Positions 9,559-18,223 of a DNA stretch of 64,000 nt are shown here, in pieces (the stretch's first letter is position 1; each line of letters begins with the position of its first letter). The stretch is from Janthinobacterium sp. LM6 (GTDB lineage: Bacteria > Pseudomonadota > Gammaproteobacteria > Burkholderiales > Burkholderiaceae_D): contig NZ_CP019510.1 of assembly GCF_002002885.1 (NCBI RefSeq), positions 5,518,001-5,582,000 on the forward strand, given 5' to 3'. Under the pieces are notes generated by a model. It searched no databases. It was given only the letters and a program-made list of their open reading frames with translations, and was not told where the DNA came from. Both the position numbers and the translations under genes were made by a program.

Positions 9559-10632
9559 ATGAAAAAAATCGCTATCGTAGGTTCCGTCGGATTACCAGCC
9601 AAATATGGAGGATGGGAAACACTTGTCGACCACCTGACGGCGCACTTGTCCACTTCCTTCGATTTCACCGTGTATTGCTGTGCTGAAAAATACCCGGAGA
9701 AGCTGGCAACCTATAATGGCGCCAAACTGGTCTACATCAACCTCGATGCCAACGGCATGCAAAGCATCATCTATGACCTGTGGTCGATGTTGAAAGCCAT
9801 CCGTTATGCCGATACGATCGTGGTCTTGGGCGTTTCCGGCTGCGTCTTCATGCCTGTGCTGAAGCTCATATCGCGCAAAAAATTTGTCATCAATATTGAT
9901 GGCCTCGAGTGGCGCCGGGCCAAATGGAGCGGCTTTGCCAAATGGTTCCTGAAACTATCGGAATCGGCCGCCGTACGCTATGCCGACCAGGTCGTGACGG
10001 ACAACAAAGCGATCCAGGACTATGTCAAAACGCAATATGGACGCGATAGCGCACTGATCGCCTATGGTGGCGACCATGCTGTACGTCCACAGCGGGATGA
10101 TGCCATATTGGCAAAATATGAGCTCGATCGCGTGAAGTACGCATTTAAAGTATGCCGCATCGAGCCTGAAAACAATATCGACATGATCATCGAGGCATTC
10201 GCCAGCGCACCCACGATGGATCTTGTTATCGTGGGCAACTGGGACAATAGCGAATATGGCAAGCAATTACGGCAAAAATATGCCGGAATTGCCCATTTGC
10301 ATTTGCTCGACCCCATCTACGATCACACTATCCTGAATCAGCTACGCGCTGCCTGCCAAGTATATGTCCACGGCCACAGCGCTGGCGGAACCAATCCTTC
10401 GCTGGTCGAAGCGATGAGCCTGGGCTTGCCGGTGCTTGCCTATGGCTGCATCTTCAACCGCGAAACCACCAACCAGCAGGCTTATTTTTTTGATACGTCT
10501 GCAGAATTAACTGCACTGCTGAACAGCCTGACCGAGGCCAAGTTGACGCTCTTGGGACATCAGATGAAACAATTGGCGGATCAATTGTATACATGGAACA
10601 GAATTTCGAGCGGCTATGCAGACATCTTTTAA
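9559..10632 (+). CDS. Glycosyltransferase with DUF1972 N-terminal domain (rhamnosyltransferase-like)
   Basis: 357-residue GT-B protein from ATG 9559, chosen over upstream codons because MKKIAIVGSVGLPAKYGGWE begins the DUF1972 domain exactly. That domain occurs in putative rhamnosyl- and other deoxyhexose transferases. The C-terminal half has VCRIEPENNIDMIIEAF and GTNPSLVEAMSLGLPVLAY, the nucleotide-sugar binding loop. The preceding polymerase ends 1 bp before the start. It overlaps the next epimerase gene by 17 bp. Confidence 0.87.
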   Translation: MKKIAIVGSVGLPAKYGGWETLVDHLTAHLSTSFDFTVYCCAEKYPEKLATYNGAKLVYINLDANGMQSIIYDLWSMLKAIRYADTIVVLGVSGCVFMPVLKLISRKKFVINIDGLEWRRAKWSGFAKWFLKLSESAAVRYADQVVTDNKAIQDYVKTQYGRDSALIAYGGDHAVRPQRDDAILAKYELDRVKYAFKVCRIEPENNIDMIIEAFASAPTMDLVIVGNWDNSEYGKQLRQKYAGIAHLHLLDPIYDHTILNQLRAACQVYVHGHSAGGTNPSLVEAMSLGLPVLAYGCIFNRETTNQQAYFFDTSAELTALLNSLTEAKLTLLGHQMKQLADQLYTWNRISSGYADIF

Positions 10633-11593
10633 CCCCCGCAGTTTTCTCGTGACGGGTGCCTCGGGCTTTGTCGGCCGGGCGCTGACACAGCATCTTGGCG
10701 TCCAGGCCGGGACGCGCGTGGTGTGCGCAGCCCGTAGCCACATCCCATGCGCGGCGCCAAACATGACGTTCTTCCAGTGCGACGATGCGCTTGAAGCACA
10801 GGATTGGCGCGCGGCGCTCAATGGTGTGGAGGTGGTCGTTCATCTTGCGGCCAGGGTCCACGTCATGCGAGACACGGCAGCGTCTCCTGCGGACGAATTT
10901 CGTCGTATCAACGTGCAAGGCAGCATCAATCTGGCCCGCCAGGCAGCGGATGCCGGCGTCCGCAGATTCATCTTCATCAGTTCGTTAAAGGTGAATGGCG
11001 AGCAAACGCTTCCTGGTCGCCCGTTCCAGGCCAGTGATGCAGCGAATCCACAAGACCCCTACGGCACGTCCAAACACGAAGCCGAACAGGCCCTGCTGGC
11101 CATTGGTCGCGAAACGGGCATGGAAATCGTTATACTGCGTCCACCGCTGATCTACGGGCCTGGCGTACGCGCAAATTTTGAACGATTGATGCGTTTGGTA
11201 CAGCGCGGTGTACCATTACCATTCGGCGCCGTACACAATGTCCGCAGTATGGTTGCACTGGATAATTTTGTTGATTTGATTGCGCTCAGTACATGGCATG
11301 CACAGGCACCAGGGAAAATATTCCTTGTGTCAGATGACCACGATGTCAGCATTGCACAGTTACTGCGCATGTTGGCAAGCGGCATGAAAAAACATATTTG
11401 GCTGATACCCGTTCCTCCCTGCCTGCTTGTGGCGTTGGCACGCCTGGCAGGAAAATCGATGGATGCGAGCCGCTTGCTTGACTCATTGCAAGTAGATATT
11501 AGCGAGACCAAACGCATGCTGAACTGGCACCCCCCCCATGCAATGCAGGACGCCATCAACAAGACGGTGACTTCTTTTACTTCAAAACAATAA
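10616..11593 (+). CDS. NAD-dependent epimerase/dehydratase, WbpV-like 4-keto-sugar reductase
   Basis: 325-residue extended SDR with GASGFVG at residues 14-20, catalytic SSLKVNGEQ and the active-site YGTSKHEAEQ. It is immediately upstream of a phosphoglycosyl transferase and a WbpM-like dehydratase. That trio occurs in loci making UDP-D-QuiNAc or UDP-D-FucNAc: the dehydratase makes the 4-keto-6-deoxy intermediate and this reductase would complete the sugar, which is then loaded on undecaprenyl phosphate. Family is secure; substrate is inferred from neighbours. Confidence 0.85.
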   Translation: MQTSFNPRSFLVTGASGFVGRALTQHLGVQAGTRVVCAARSHIPCAAPNMTFFQCDDALEAQDWRAALNGVEVVVHLAARVHVMRDTAASPADEFRRINVQGSINLARQAADAGVRRFIFISSLKVNGEQTLPGRPFQASDAANPQDPYGTSKHEAEQALLAIGRETGMEIVILRPPLIYGPGVRANFERLMRLVQRGVPLPFGAVHNVRSMVALDNFVDLIALSTWHAQAPGKIFLVSDDHDVSIAQLLRMLASGMKKHIWLIPVPPCLLVALARLAGKSMDASRLLDSLQVDISETKRMLNWHPPHAMQDAINKTVTSFTSKQ

Positions 11594-11603
11594 AAATACT
11601 CCA

Positions 11604-12164
11604 ATGAAAAGATTATTTGATTTCGCCCTTTCTTCCGTATTGCTGCTGGCCTTTGCCATCCCGATTCTCATCGTCGCCATACTTGTCAAGCTCACCTCTC
11701 CAGGGCCTGCCATTTACTGGTCGGACCGGGTCGGGGTGCGCAACAAGATTTTCCGCATGCCAAAGTTCCGTACGATGCGTATAGACACGCCGGCCGTGGC
11801 AACGCACTTGCTCACGAATCCCGGGCAGTTCCTCACGCCGATAGGCTCCTTCCTGCGCAAGTCCAGCCTTGACGAGTTACCGCAATTGTGGAGCATCCTG
11901 CGCGGCGACATGAGTTTTGTCGGCCCTCGTCCCGCCCTGTTCAACCAGCAGGATTTGATCGCGCTACGGACAGAATACGGCGTCGACCGCATACTGCCAG
12001 GCCTGACCGGCTGGGCGCAGATCAATGGCCGCGATGAATTGCCGATTCCGGAGAAGGTCAAACTCGATCTGGCCTATATGCAGCAGCAATCGTTCTTCTT
12101 CGACTTGAAAATTATCCTCCTGACGGCGCTCAAGGTAGTACGCCGCGATGGCGTCACGCATTGA
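11604..12164 (+). CDS. Undecaprenyl-phosphate sugar phosphotransferase (initiating, monotopic PGT)
   Basis: 186-residue small phosphoglycosyl transferase of the bacterial sugar transferase family. A single N-terminal hydrophobic helix (about residues 8-30) precedes the core: KFRTMR, SFLRKSSLDELPQLW with the catalytic Asp-Glu pair, GDMSFVGPRPAL and LPGLTGWAQINGR. It would transfer a HexNAc-1-phosphate, plausibly QuiNAc or FucNAc, to undecaprenyl phosphate and so start O-unit assembly. It lacks the four-helix N-terminal part of WcaJ/WbaP-type enzymes. It starts 10 bp after the reductase gene. Confidence 0.92.
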   Translation: MKRLFDFALSSVLLLAFAIPILIVAILVKLTSPGPAIYWSDRVGVRNKIFRMPKFRTMRIDTPAVATHLLTNPGQFLTPIGSFLRKSSLDELPQLWSILRGDMSFVGPRPALFNQQDLIALRTEYGVDRILPGLTGWAQINGRDELPIPEKVKLDLAYMQQQSFFFDLKIILLTALKVVRRDGVTH

Positions 12165-12264
12165 TGAGTTTTACATTGGAAACAGTATTGTTTTTGCGAT
12201 ATTCCAACGGTTTGCAGCAAAGCCAACGCTGCCCTTATCCTTTCTAAAGTAATTATTCGTCAAA

Positions 12265-14211
12265 ATGAAACTAATTATTGATTTATCACGGTTCAAGAAA
12301 CAGCTCATTGCTGTTACTGCTGATTTGATATTCTTGCCATTGACCTTTTGTCTGGCGATTATTTTGCGCTACGATGTCGTTAACCTGAACTTGTTCCTCA
12401 GCTATTTTTGGATCATCGTTGCGGCCCCCATCGTCGCCATCCCCATCTTTATCAAAATTGGCCTGTACCGCGCCGTCATCCGCTTCATCGATCAGAAAAT
12501 CGTGTATGTGGTCGTCTTCGGTGTCACGCTGTCGGTCGCTGTTTTACTGGCACTGGCGGGGCTATTGACGCATATGGCAGGAGTCTCGCGCGGCGTATTC
12601 GGCATTTATTGGGTGAGTGCCTTGACCTACGTGGTGGCCAGCCGCTTTCTCGCACGGGGTGTGCTACTCCACCAGATGGGACGTCGCTATACGCGCGTCG
12701 CCATCTATGGCGCGGGCAAAGCGGGCGTGCAACTGGCCAGCGCCTTGCGCGCAGGCCGCGAATACATGCCAGTGGCGTTCATCGATGACATGAAAGAATT
12801 GCGCGATGCAACTATTTCTGGCATTAAAGTCCATCCGTCCAATGCGCTGGCCGACGTGATCGAGAAATATGGGGTAAACGAGATACTGCTGGCCATGCCT
12901 GCCTTGAACAAAGGCGAACAGAAAAAAATCCTCAATAGCCTTGAACACCTGAAAGTCAAGATCAAGGTTACCCCGCCGGTGGAAAGCTTGGTCAGTGGCG
13001 AGTTACGCGTGCAAGATGTCCGCGATATCGAAATTGAAGATTTGCTGGGCCGTGACCAGGTATCGCCCGATCTGTCGCTGATATCCAGTTGCATTATCGG
13101 CAAATCCGTCATGGTCACGGGCGCTGGCGGCTCGATCGGTTCCGAACTGTGTCGCCAGATCATCCGATTGAAACCTGCCCGCCTCGTCTTGCTGGACATG
13201 TCCGAATTTGCCCTGTATTCCATCAAGCAGGAGTTAAAAGGCATCAATGAAGGATATGAGCTGGGAGTCGACATCCTGCCCTTCCTCGGCAGCGTGCTCG
13301 ATACCGAAAAATGTCAGCGCATCTTGCAGTCCTTCTCGGTGGAGACGCTGTATCATGCGGCTGCCTACAAACACGTGCCATTGGTGGAGCATAACCCCGT
13401 TGAAGGGGTACGCAACAATGTCTTCGGCACGCTCAGCATTGCCAAGGCAGCGATGGCGGCCCATGTCAAATATTTTGTCCTGATTTCCACGGACAAGGCG
13501 GTACGTCCGACCAATGTGATGGGCACGACCAAGCGCCTCGCGGAACTGATTTTGCAGGCATTTACACGCGAACAGAGTCACACGCGCTTTTGCATGGTTC
13601 GTTTTGGCAATGTTCTGGGCTCGTCTGGTTCGGTCGTTCCCCTGTTCCGCCGACAGATCGAGGCCGGTGGTCCCATCACCCTGACCCATCCGGAAATCAC
13701 ACGTTATTTCATGACCATTCCTGAGGCCGCCCAACTTGTGCTGCAAGCCGGCGCCATGGGCACGGGCGGCGATGTGTTCGTTCTTGACATGGGCGAGCCC
13801 GTGAAGATCATGGATCTGGCTGAACGCATGATCCATTTGAGTGGCCTGGAAGTGAAGAGCAAATCGGCACCGGACGGTATTGAAATACAGCATGTAGGTC
13901 TGCGCCCCGGAGAAAAGCTCTATGAAGAGCTATTGATTGGGGGCAATGTGGAAGGCACCGAGCATCCCCTCATCATGCGGGCAGAGGAATCGGAAGTGCC
14001 TTGGCAAGATTTGAAAAAGATCTTGGAGGAAATGGATCTTGCATGCAATGACTTCAATTTCGAGGCGCTACGCAATCTGCTGCTGCGGGCGGTTCACGAA
14101 TATGTACCGCAATGTGGCATCGAAGACCTGATCTGGACGGAACAGCGGCGTCGACAGGCTGCCGCAGAAGATAGGTCGCCACCGCTCAAGGATGGTAATT
14201 TTTTAACATGA
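12265..14211 (+). CDS. WbpM/CapD-like UDP-HexNAc 4,6-dehydratase
   Basis: 648-residue membrane-bound nucleotide-sugar dehydratase. Four transmembrane segments occupy about residues 12-120, then a first Rossmann region (IYGAGKAGVQLA), then the catalytic SDR domain beginning GAGGSIGSELC. In the catalytic site, VLISTDKAVRPTNVMGTTKR has methionine where tyrosine is usual, the Ser-Met-Lys triad known for WbpM-type 4,6-dehydratases. It converts UDP-GlcNAc to the 4-keto-6-deoxy form at the inner membrane. A 100-bp gap separates it from the PGT gene. Confidence 0.93.
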   Translation: MKLIIDLSRFKKQLIAVTADLIFLPLTFCLAIILRYDVVNLNLFLSYFWIIVAAPIVAIPIFIKIGLYRAVIRFIDQKIVYVVVFGVTLSVAVLLALAGLLTHMAGVSRGVFGIYWVSALTYVVASRFLARGVLLHQMGRRYTRVAIYGAGKAGVQLASALRAGREYMPVAFIDDMKELRDATISGIKVHPSNALADVIEKYGVNEILLAMPALNKGEQKKILNSLEHLKVKIKVTPPVESLVSGELRVQDVRDIEIEDLLGRDQVSPDLSLISSCIIGKSVMVTGAGGSIGSELCRQIIRLKPARLVLLDMSEFALYSIKQELKGINEGYELGVDILPFLGSVLDTEKCQRILQSFSVETLYHAAAYKHVPLVEHNPVEGVRNNVFGTLSIAKAAMAAHVKYFVLISTDKAVRPTNVMGTTKRLAELILQAFTREQSHTRFCMVRFGNVLGSSGSVVPLFRRQIEAGGPITLTHPEITRYFMTIPEAAQLVLQAGAMGTGGDVFVLDMGEPVKIMDLAERMIHLSGLEVKSKSAPDGIEIQHVGLRPGEKLYEELLIGGNVEGTEHPLIMRAEESEVPWQDLKKILEEMDLACNDFNFEALRNLLLRAVHEYVPQCGIEDLIWTEQRRRQAAAEDRSPPLKDGNFLT

Positions 14212-14614
14212 TCCGGGCGACCGACTGAAACCTGCCTCAAATAACAATGGGGCAGGGAATATATGGGCAACGAGACAAGAAAGCTAACAAATTGTAACAA
14301 ATGCCTATTTTCACGCCTCCCATTATTCCCTATAATATTTTGTGAAAAAATCTGCTCTCCGAAAAATGAAGCTCGCAATATAAGAACCAACATCGATTAT
14401 TGTCCTTGGCACATTTTTTTCACTCAATAGCAATCAAATTGTTCCTCAAGAATAATCGTAGAGAACTCCCGCTCCTCAGGTAATGCATACCGCGAAATCA
14501 TATTCGCCCGGCATCCTCCGGCAGGATTGAGCGACATGGCAGGCTAGCCCTTTGAAATATCCTCGCCATTTTTATCTTGAAAATGGTGAGCTGGAAAATT
14601 AAAAAAGAGAACTT
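14212..14614 (+). promoter_or_regulatory. AT-rich gap before wzz with candidate promoter and hairpins
   Basis: 403 bases with no gene. A hairpin CCTGCCTC/GGGGCAGG (14231-14256) follows the dehydratase gene but lacks a T-run. A plausible sigma-70 promoter is TTTTCA at 14308, 17 bp, TATAAT at 14331. Just before the wzz start, TCGCCATTTT (14563) pairs with AAAATGGTGA (14580), a possible leader hairpin. The composition is far more AT-rich than the surroundings. This suggests wzz can be transcribed separately from the O-unit genes. No JUMPstart sequence was seen here. Confidence 0.45.
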
Positions 14615-15853
14615 ATGGAAAAGCATGACGAATTGAATGAATCGGAAGTTTACGTTGAAGATGATGACTTCAATTTGACAAATTTCCTCACTATCTTATG
14701 GCAATCGCGTGCCGTTATTCTGGCGGGAACCGCTTTGGTGGCGATACTCGGCACGTCCAGCGCCTTATTCCTTGGCAAATACCAAAGTGAAGGTTTTTTA
14801 CAGTTCGGCGGCGCCATTCCCGAGAAAAAAATAGAGAAAGATGGAAAGGAAGTCAAAGAACCGCCCCCCGGTATCGCTTTGGCTGACTACAAGCGCTTTT
14901 CATCGCCATTAAACACCAGCGAACGCTTTAATGAATTTATCCGGCAAAACAATATAGAGAATGACCCTACTGTCATCGCGTTGAGCCAGACATTTGCCGC
15001 GCGCGGGGGGATTGCCAAGGTGATCGAACCGATCTTTCCGTTCACCAAGCTTGATGCCAAAGAATTGATGAGCAGCACCAAGGATGCCGACAACAATGTC
15101 ATCGCCGTTTCCATCAACTACGCGGCCAAGACACCGGAAAGCGCGCAACAAGCAGTGAGCTTGCTTGGCCGATATACAGTCGACACCATTGTCTACATGA
15201 TTTATACGGATATTTTGCGCTTTAAAAATTCCGAAATTTCCGCTGCCATTACCAAGCTGGATAATAAAATCATTGAAAACAAGGAAAAAATTGACTCGTA
15301 TCAGCGCAAAGGCGTCAGGCTCAAGCAAATCGTTACGCGCTATCCGGACGCTGCCAGCCAGGCTTCCCGCCAGCTTGTATCAATCACCGAAGATACGGCG
15401 CGCTACCTGTCGCCGCTCAGTCAGCTGATGACTAGCGAAGTCGAGATTACTGAAGCGAATGAAGCCATCTACAAGGCAAAGCGGGAACAAAAGCAGTATA
15501 TGATACTCGCAGAGTATTATGATCGCGCGAAAGCATTGGCCGAGAGCACAAAATCTGGCGAAGCCATTCTGCGAGGACTGGAACCAATCAAGAAAACCGT
15601 TTTTAGCGGCAAGGATATGGAAGACGAAACGATCAAGGAAGTCTATAACAAGATCAGTGTCGATAATAGTTCCGCCATTAGCCTCTATCTGGAAAAAACA
15701 CGGTTTATTGCTGGCCCCAGCTTGCCCAAGAATCGGACAACCCGTACCTCAGTTGCCCTGTTAGGCAGCCTGCTGGCAGGCTTGAGCATCTCCATCTTTT
15801 TCGTGCTGGGGCGTCGTTGGTGGCAGAATAACCGTCAACAGCTGCAAGGCTGA
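14615..15853 (+). CDS. wzz: Wzz-type polysaccharide chain-length determinant
   Basis: 412-residue polysaccharide co-polymerase. An acidic cytoplasmic N-terminus leads into TM1 at about residues 34-54 (AVILAGTALVAILG). A long periplasmic part follows, rich in helix and coiled coil between residues 200 and 300. TM2 is at about 380-400 (VALLGSLLAGLSISIFFVLG), with a short basic tail (RRWWQNNRQQ). No Walker ATPase domain follows, so it is the Wzz/PCP-1 type rather than a tyrosine autokinase. It is larger than E. coli Wzz (about 325), mainly in the periplasmic part. It is the last gene of the locus. Confidence 0.85.
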   Translation: MEKHDELNESEVYVEDDDFNLTNFLTILWQSRAVILAGTALVAILGTSSALFLGKYQSEGFLQFGGAIPEKKIEKDGKEVKEPPPGIALADYKRFSSPLNTSERFNEFIRQNNIENDPTVIALSQTFAARGGIAKVIEPIFPFTKLDAKELMSSTKDADNNVIAVSINYAAKTPESAQQAVSLLGRYTVDTIVYMIYTDILRFKNSEISAAITKLDNKIIENKEKIDSYQRKGVRLKQIVTRYPDAASQASRQLVSITEDTARYLSPLSQLMTSEVEITEANEAIYKAKREQKQYMILAEYYDRAKALAESTKSGEAILRGLEPIKKTVFSGKDMEDETIKEVYNKISVDNSSAISLYLEKTRFIAGPSLPKNRTTRTSVALLGSLLAGLSISIFFVLGRRWWQNNRQQLQG

Positions 15854-15936
15854 TTGCGATAGTACAACGCGCACGCCGGCACCACCAACTGGTTCGACAG
15901 CCGTCAATATCCGGCGGCCACGACCATCTCAAGGCC

Positions 15937-15947
15937 GGCGGTAGCGT
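15937..15947 (+). promoter_or_regulatory. ops-like 11-mer GGCGGTAGCGT
   Basis: Exact match to the core of the RfaH-recruiting ops element (GGCGGTAGCGT) known from enterobacterial O-antigen and capsule leaders. It lies on the + strand after wzz, with only a terminator and an antisense helicase gene downstream, so its position is wrong for a working ops site. It could be chance or the remnant of a leader. Confidence 0.2.
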
Positions 15948-15969
15948 CTCCGCCTCTTCATCATAAAAA

Positions 15970-16004
15970 AAACCCAAAAAGTGCGCATTGAACTTTTTGG
16001 GTTT
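15970..16004. terminator. Bidirectional rho-independent terminator between wzz and rhlE
   Basis: Perfect 13-bp inverted repeat AAACCCAAAAAGT / ACTTTTTGGGTTT with a 9-base loop, flanked by an A-run on the left and T-rich bases on the right. It lies between the convergent wzz and rhlE genes and can serve both. Confidence 0.9.
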
Positions 16005-16066
16005 CATTCATCAATTCAGGCACTGTTGCTACCCGAACGACCATGGGTAGCAGCCAGTCGCGACAG

Positions 16067-17617
16067 TCAGTTCTTCAACAACCCACCCAGCAACGCAGCC
16101 ACCTTCTGCTTCGGCTTGGCCGCGGCAGGCGCCATGCTGGCGGCAGCCGGGGCTGCTGCCTTGGCGGGCTCATACGGTTTCAGGAACCAGGGATCGGCCT
16201 TTTCGCGGCGGGCGCCGGGACCAAAGGCGGGACGCGCGCCGCGCTCGGCGGAGCGGCTGTCGCGACTCTCGCCGCCATGGCGGCTCTCGGGTGCGCGCGC
16301 AGGACGCGCCTCGCTGCCTTCGCTGCGGCGCGGCGGACGGCGCTCGCTGTCGCTGCTGCGGGCAGGAGCCGGATTGAAGCCCGTCAATTCACCGCGCTTG
16401 ATGCTTTGCTTGATGAGTTTCTCGATATCGGCCAGCAAGCGCTCGTCCTTATCCGAGTAGATCGAAATGGCGTCGCCCGAGGCGCCGGCACGGCCCGTGC
16501 GGCCGATACGGTGCACATAATCTTCCGCGTTGTACGGCAAGTCGAAGTTGATGACGCAAGGCAAGTCGGAAATATCCAGGCCGCGCGCCGCCACGTCGGT
16601 GGCCACCAGCACGTCGATTTCGCCCTTCTTGAACGCTTCCAGCGCCGCCATGCGTTCCTGCTGGCTCTTGTCGCCATGAATCGCCGTGGCGCTCATGCCT
16701 TCCTGTTCCAGCACGCGGGCCAGGCGCGAGGCGCCGATTTTGGTGTTCGAGAATACGATGACCTGCTTCAGGTCGCGCTGGCGCAGCAAATGGGCGACCA
16801 AGGCATGCTTCTGGTCTTCCGTCACCTTGTAGACCACCTGCGTGACCTTGTCGGCCGTCTGGTTGCTGCGCGCCACTTCGATCGTCAGCGGATCGTTGAG
16901 GAACGTGGCAGCCAGCTTCTTGATTTCTGGCGAGAACGTGGCCGAGAACATCAGGTTCTGGCGCTGCTTCGGCAGCAAGTTGATGATGCGTTGCAAGTCC
17001 GGCAAGAAGCCCATGTCCAGCATGCGGTCGGCTTCATCCATGACCAGCATCTGCACCTGGCTCAGGCTGATGTTCTTTTGCTCGATATGGTCGAGCAAGC
17101 GGCCCGGCGTGGCGATGACGATTTCCACGCCGCCGCGCAGGATGACGGTTTGCGGCTTCATGTCCATGCCGCCGAAGACGACGGTCGAGCGCAGCGGCGT
17201 ATGCTTGGCGTAGGCCTTGACGTTTTCGGCCACCTGCACCGCCAGTTCACGCGTCGGCGTCAGGATCAGCGCGCGCACCGGGTGGCGCGCCGGCGACATG
17301 CTGCTGCTGGCATGCGCCATCAGCAACTGGATGATCGGCAAGGAAAAGCCTGCCGTCTTGCCGGTGCCCGTCTGCGCGGCACCCATCACATCGCGGCCTT
17401 GCAGCACCACGGGGATCGCTTGTTCCTGGATCGGTGTCGGATGGGTGTAACCCTGGTCGGTCAGTGCGCGCTGGATTTCAGGCGCGAGGCCAAAGTCGGC
17501 AAAAGTCAGGCTGGGAGCAGCGGATGCGGCAGGTGCTGGTGCAGGCGTAGCGGCGGCGGGCGCCGCTTCAGGGGCAATCGCCGGGCTGGGCGTAGGAGTC
17601 GATTCGGTTTCAGACAT
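16067..17617 (-). CDS. rhlE: DEAD-box ATP-dependent RNA helicase RhlE
   Basis: 516-residue DEAD-box helicase. Motifs in order: Q motif PTPIQEQAIP, motif I AQTGTGKT, PTRELA, motif II MDEADRMLDMGF, motif III SAT, then helicase C with VATDVAARGLDI and the motif VI region HRIGRTGR. The C-terminus is a basic, low-complexity Arg/Ser/Glu/Ala tail, typical of RhlE proteins that bind RNA nonspecifically. The start is taken at ATG 17617, just before the SETEST Pro/Ala-rich leader, with GGAGG upstream; ATG 17653 would add 12 residues. It is likely involved in rRNA maturation and RNA turnover. Confidence 0.95.
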   Translation of the reverse strand: MSETESTPTPSPAIAPEAAPAAATPAPAPAASAAPSLTFADFGLAPEIQRALTDQGYTHPTPIQEQAIPVVLQGRDVMGAAQTGTGKTAGFSLPIIQLLMAHASSSMSPARHPVRALILTPTRELAVQVAENVKAYAKHTPLRSTVVFGGMDMKPQTVILRGGVEIVIATPGRLLDHIEQKNISLSQVQMLVMDEADRMLDMGFLPDLQRIINLLPKQRQNLMFSATFSPEIKKLAATFLNDPLTIEVARSNQTADKVTQVVYKVTEDQKHALVAHLLRQRDLKQVIVFSNTKIGASRLARVLEQEGMSATAIHGDKSQQERMAALEAFKKGEIDVLVATDVAARGLDISDLPCVINFDLPYNAEDYVHRIGRTGRAGASGDAISIYSDKDERLLADIEKLIKQSIKRGELTGFNPAPARSSDSERRPPRRSEGSEARPARAPESRHGGESRDSRSAERGARPAFGPGARREKADPWFLKPYEPAKAAAPAAASMAPAAAKPKQKVAALLGGLLKN

Positions 17618-17935
17618 AAATTTTCTGGTGTGCCTCCGCACTGCGGAAGCCATGCTTTCTCAATAAACAACATTTCGGGGCACAGGCAGCTCCGTCTTGC
17701 AAGCCATGGATCATTGTTCTTGCGGCACCTCCGTGCTCCGGGACATGCTGTAGGGCGTATGCGGGAGCGTCGAAGAGATGTGCTGCGATGGCGGCGGAGA
17801 TCGCGCCGGCGGAACATCGCGCGCAGAAGATACAATATCAGTGCTGTAAACGATACCCTAATTCACCGCAACTGTACACGGAAACCGTGATTTTTGAGCA
17901 AAAAGCGTTCCAGCAAAGGCCCGCCGGGATGCCGT
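17618..17935. other. Divergent intergenic region
   Basis: 318 bases between the divergent rhlE and PF09791-like genes. It must hold the promoters of both; no strong consensus -35/-10 pair or repeat is evident. Confidence 0.5.
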
Positions 17936-18211
17936 ATGATGCCAACTTCGATGCCAGTTCCGATGTCTCTTCCGCCGCCCCCTGCCCTCACCATGCCCAC
18001 CCCGCCTCTGCCCCACGATCCGCCACCGCAAGCGCCCAGCAAACCGGGCAATGACGAGTGCTGCCACAGCGGCTGCACCTTTTGCATTCTGGAAATGTAC
18101 CAGGAAGACCTGGCCGCCTACGAAGAGGCCCTGAGGGCATGGCAACAGCGCCAGCAAGCCGCAGCCGCACCGGCCACCCAGGGCATCAGGAAAGCGCGCA
18201 AGCGCGCTTAA
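17936..18211 (+). CDS. Small oxidoreductase-like domain protein (PF09791 type)
   Basis: About 91 residues. A Pro/Met-rich N-terminus is followed by DPPPQAPSKPGNDECCHSGC, then TFCILEMYQEDLAAYEEALRAW and a basic end. The CC-x3-C-x2-C pattern followed by Y-x-(E/D)-(E/D)-L-x2-Y is the signature of the Oxidored-like family, small cysteine-rich proteins of unknown function in proteobacteria. The frame extends to a TTG at 17894, but ATG 17936 is the first normal start. Function is not known; the cysteines suggest metal or redox binding. Confidence 0.72.
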   Translation: MMPTSMPVPMSLPPPPALTMPTPPLPHDPPPQAPSKPGNDECCHSGCTFCILEMYQEDLAAYEEALRAWQQRQQAAAAPATQGIRKARKRA

Positions 18212-18223
18212 TTTCTTACCTCA

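Noticed and set aside
14212..14614. JUMPstart/ops leader before wzz
   Set aside because: No GGCGGTAG-type sequence in the gap; the only match lies after wzz.
16043..17890. Long + strand open frame (615 codons) over rhlE
   Set aside because: Antisense shadow of the RhlE gene in high-GC DNA; low-complexity Arg/His-rich translation with no domain.
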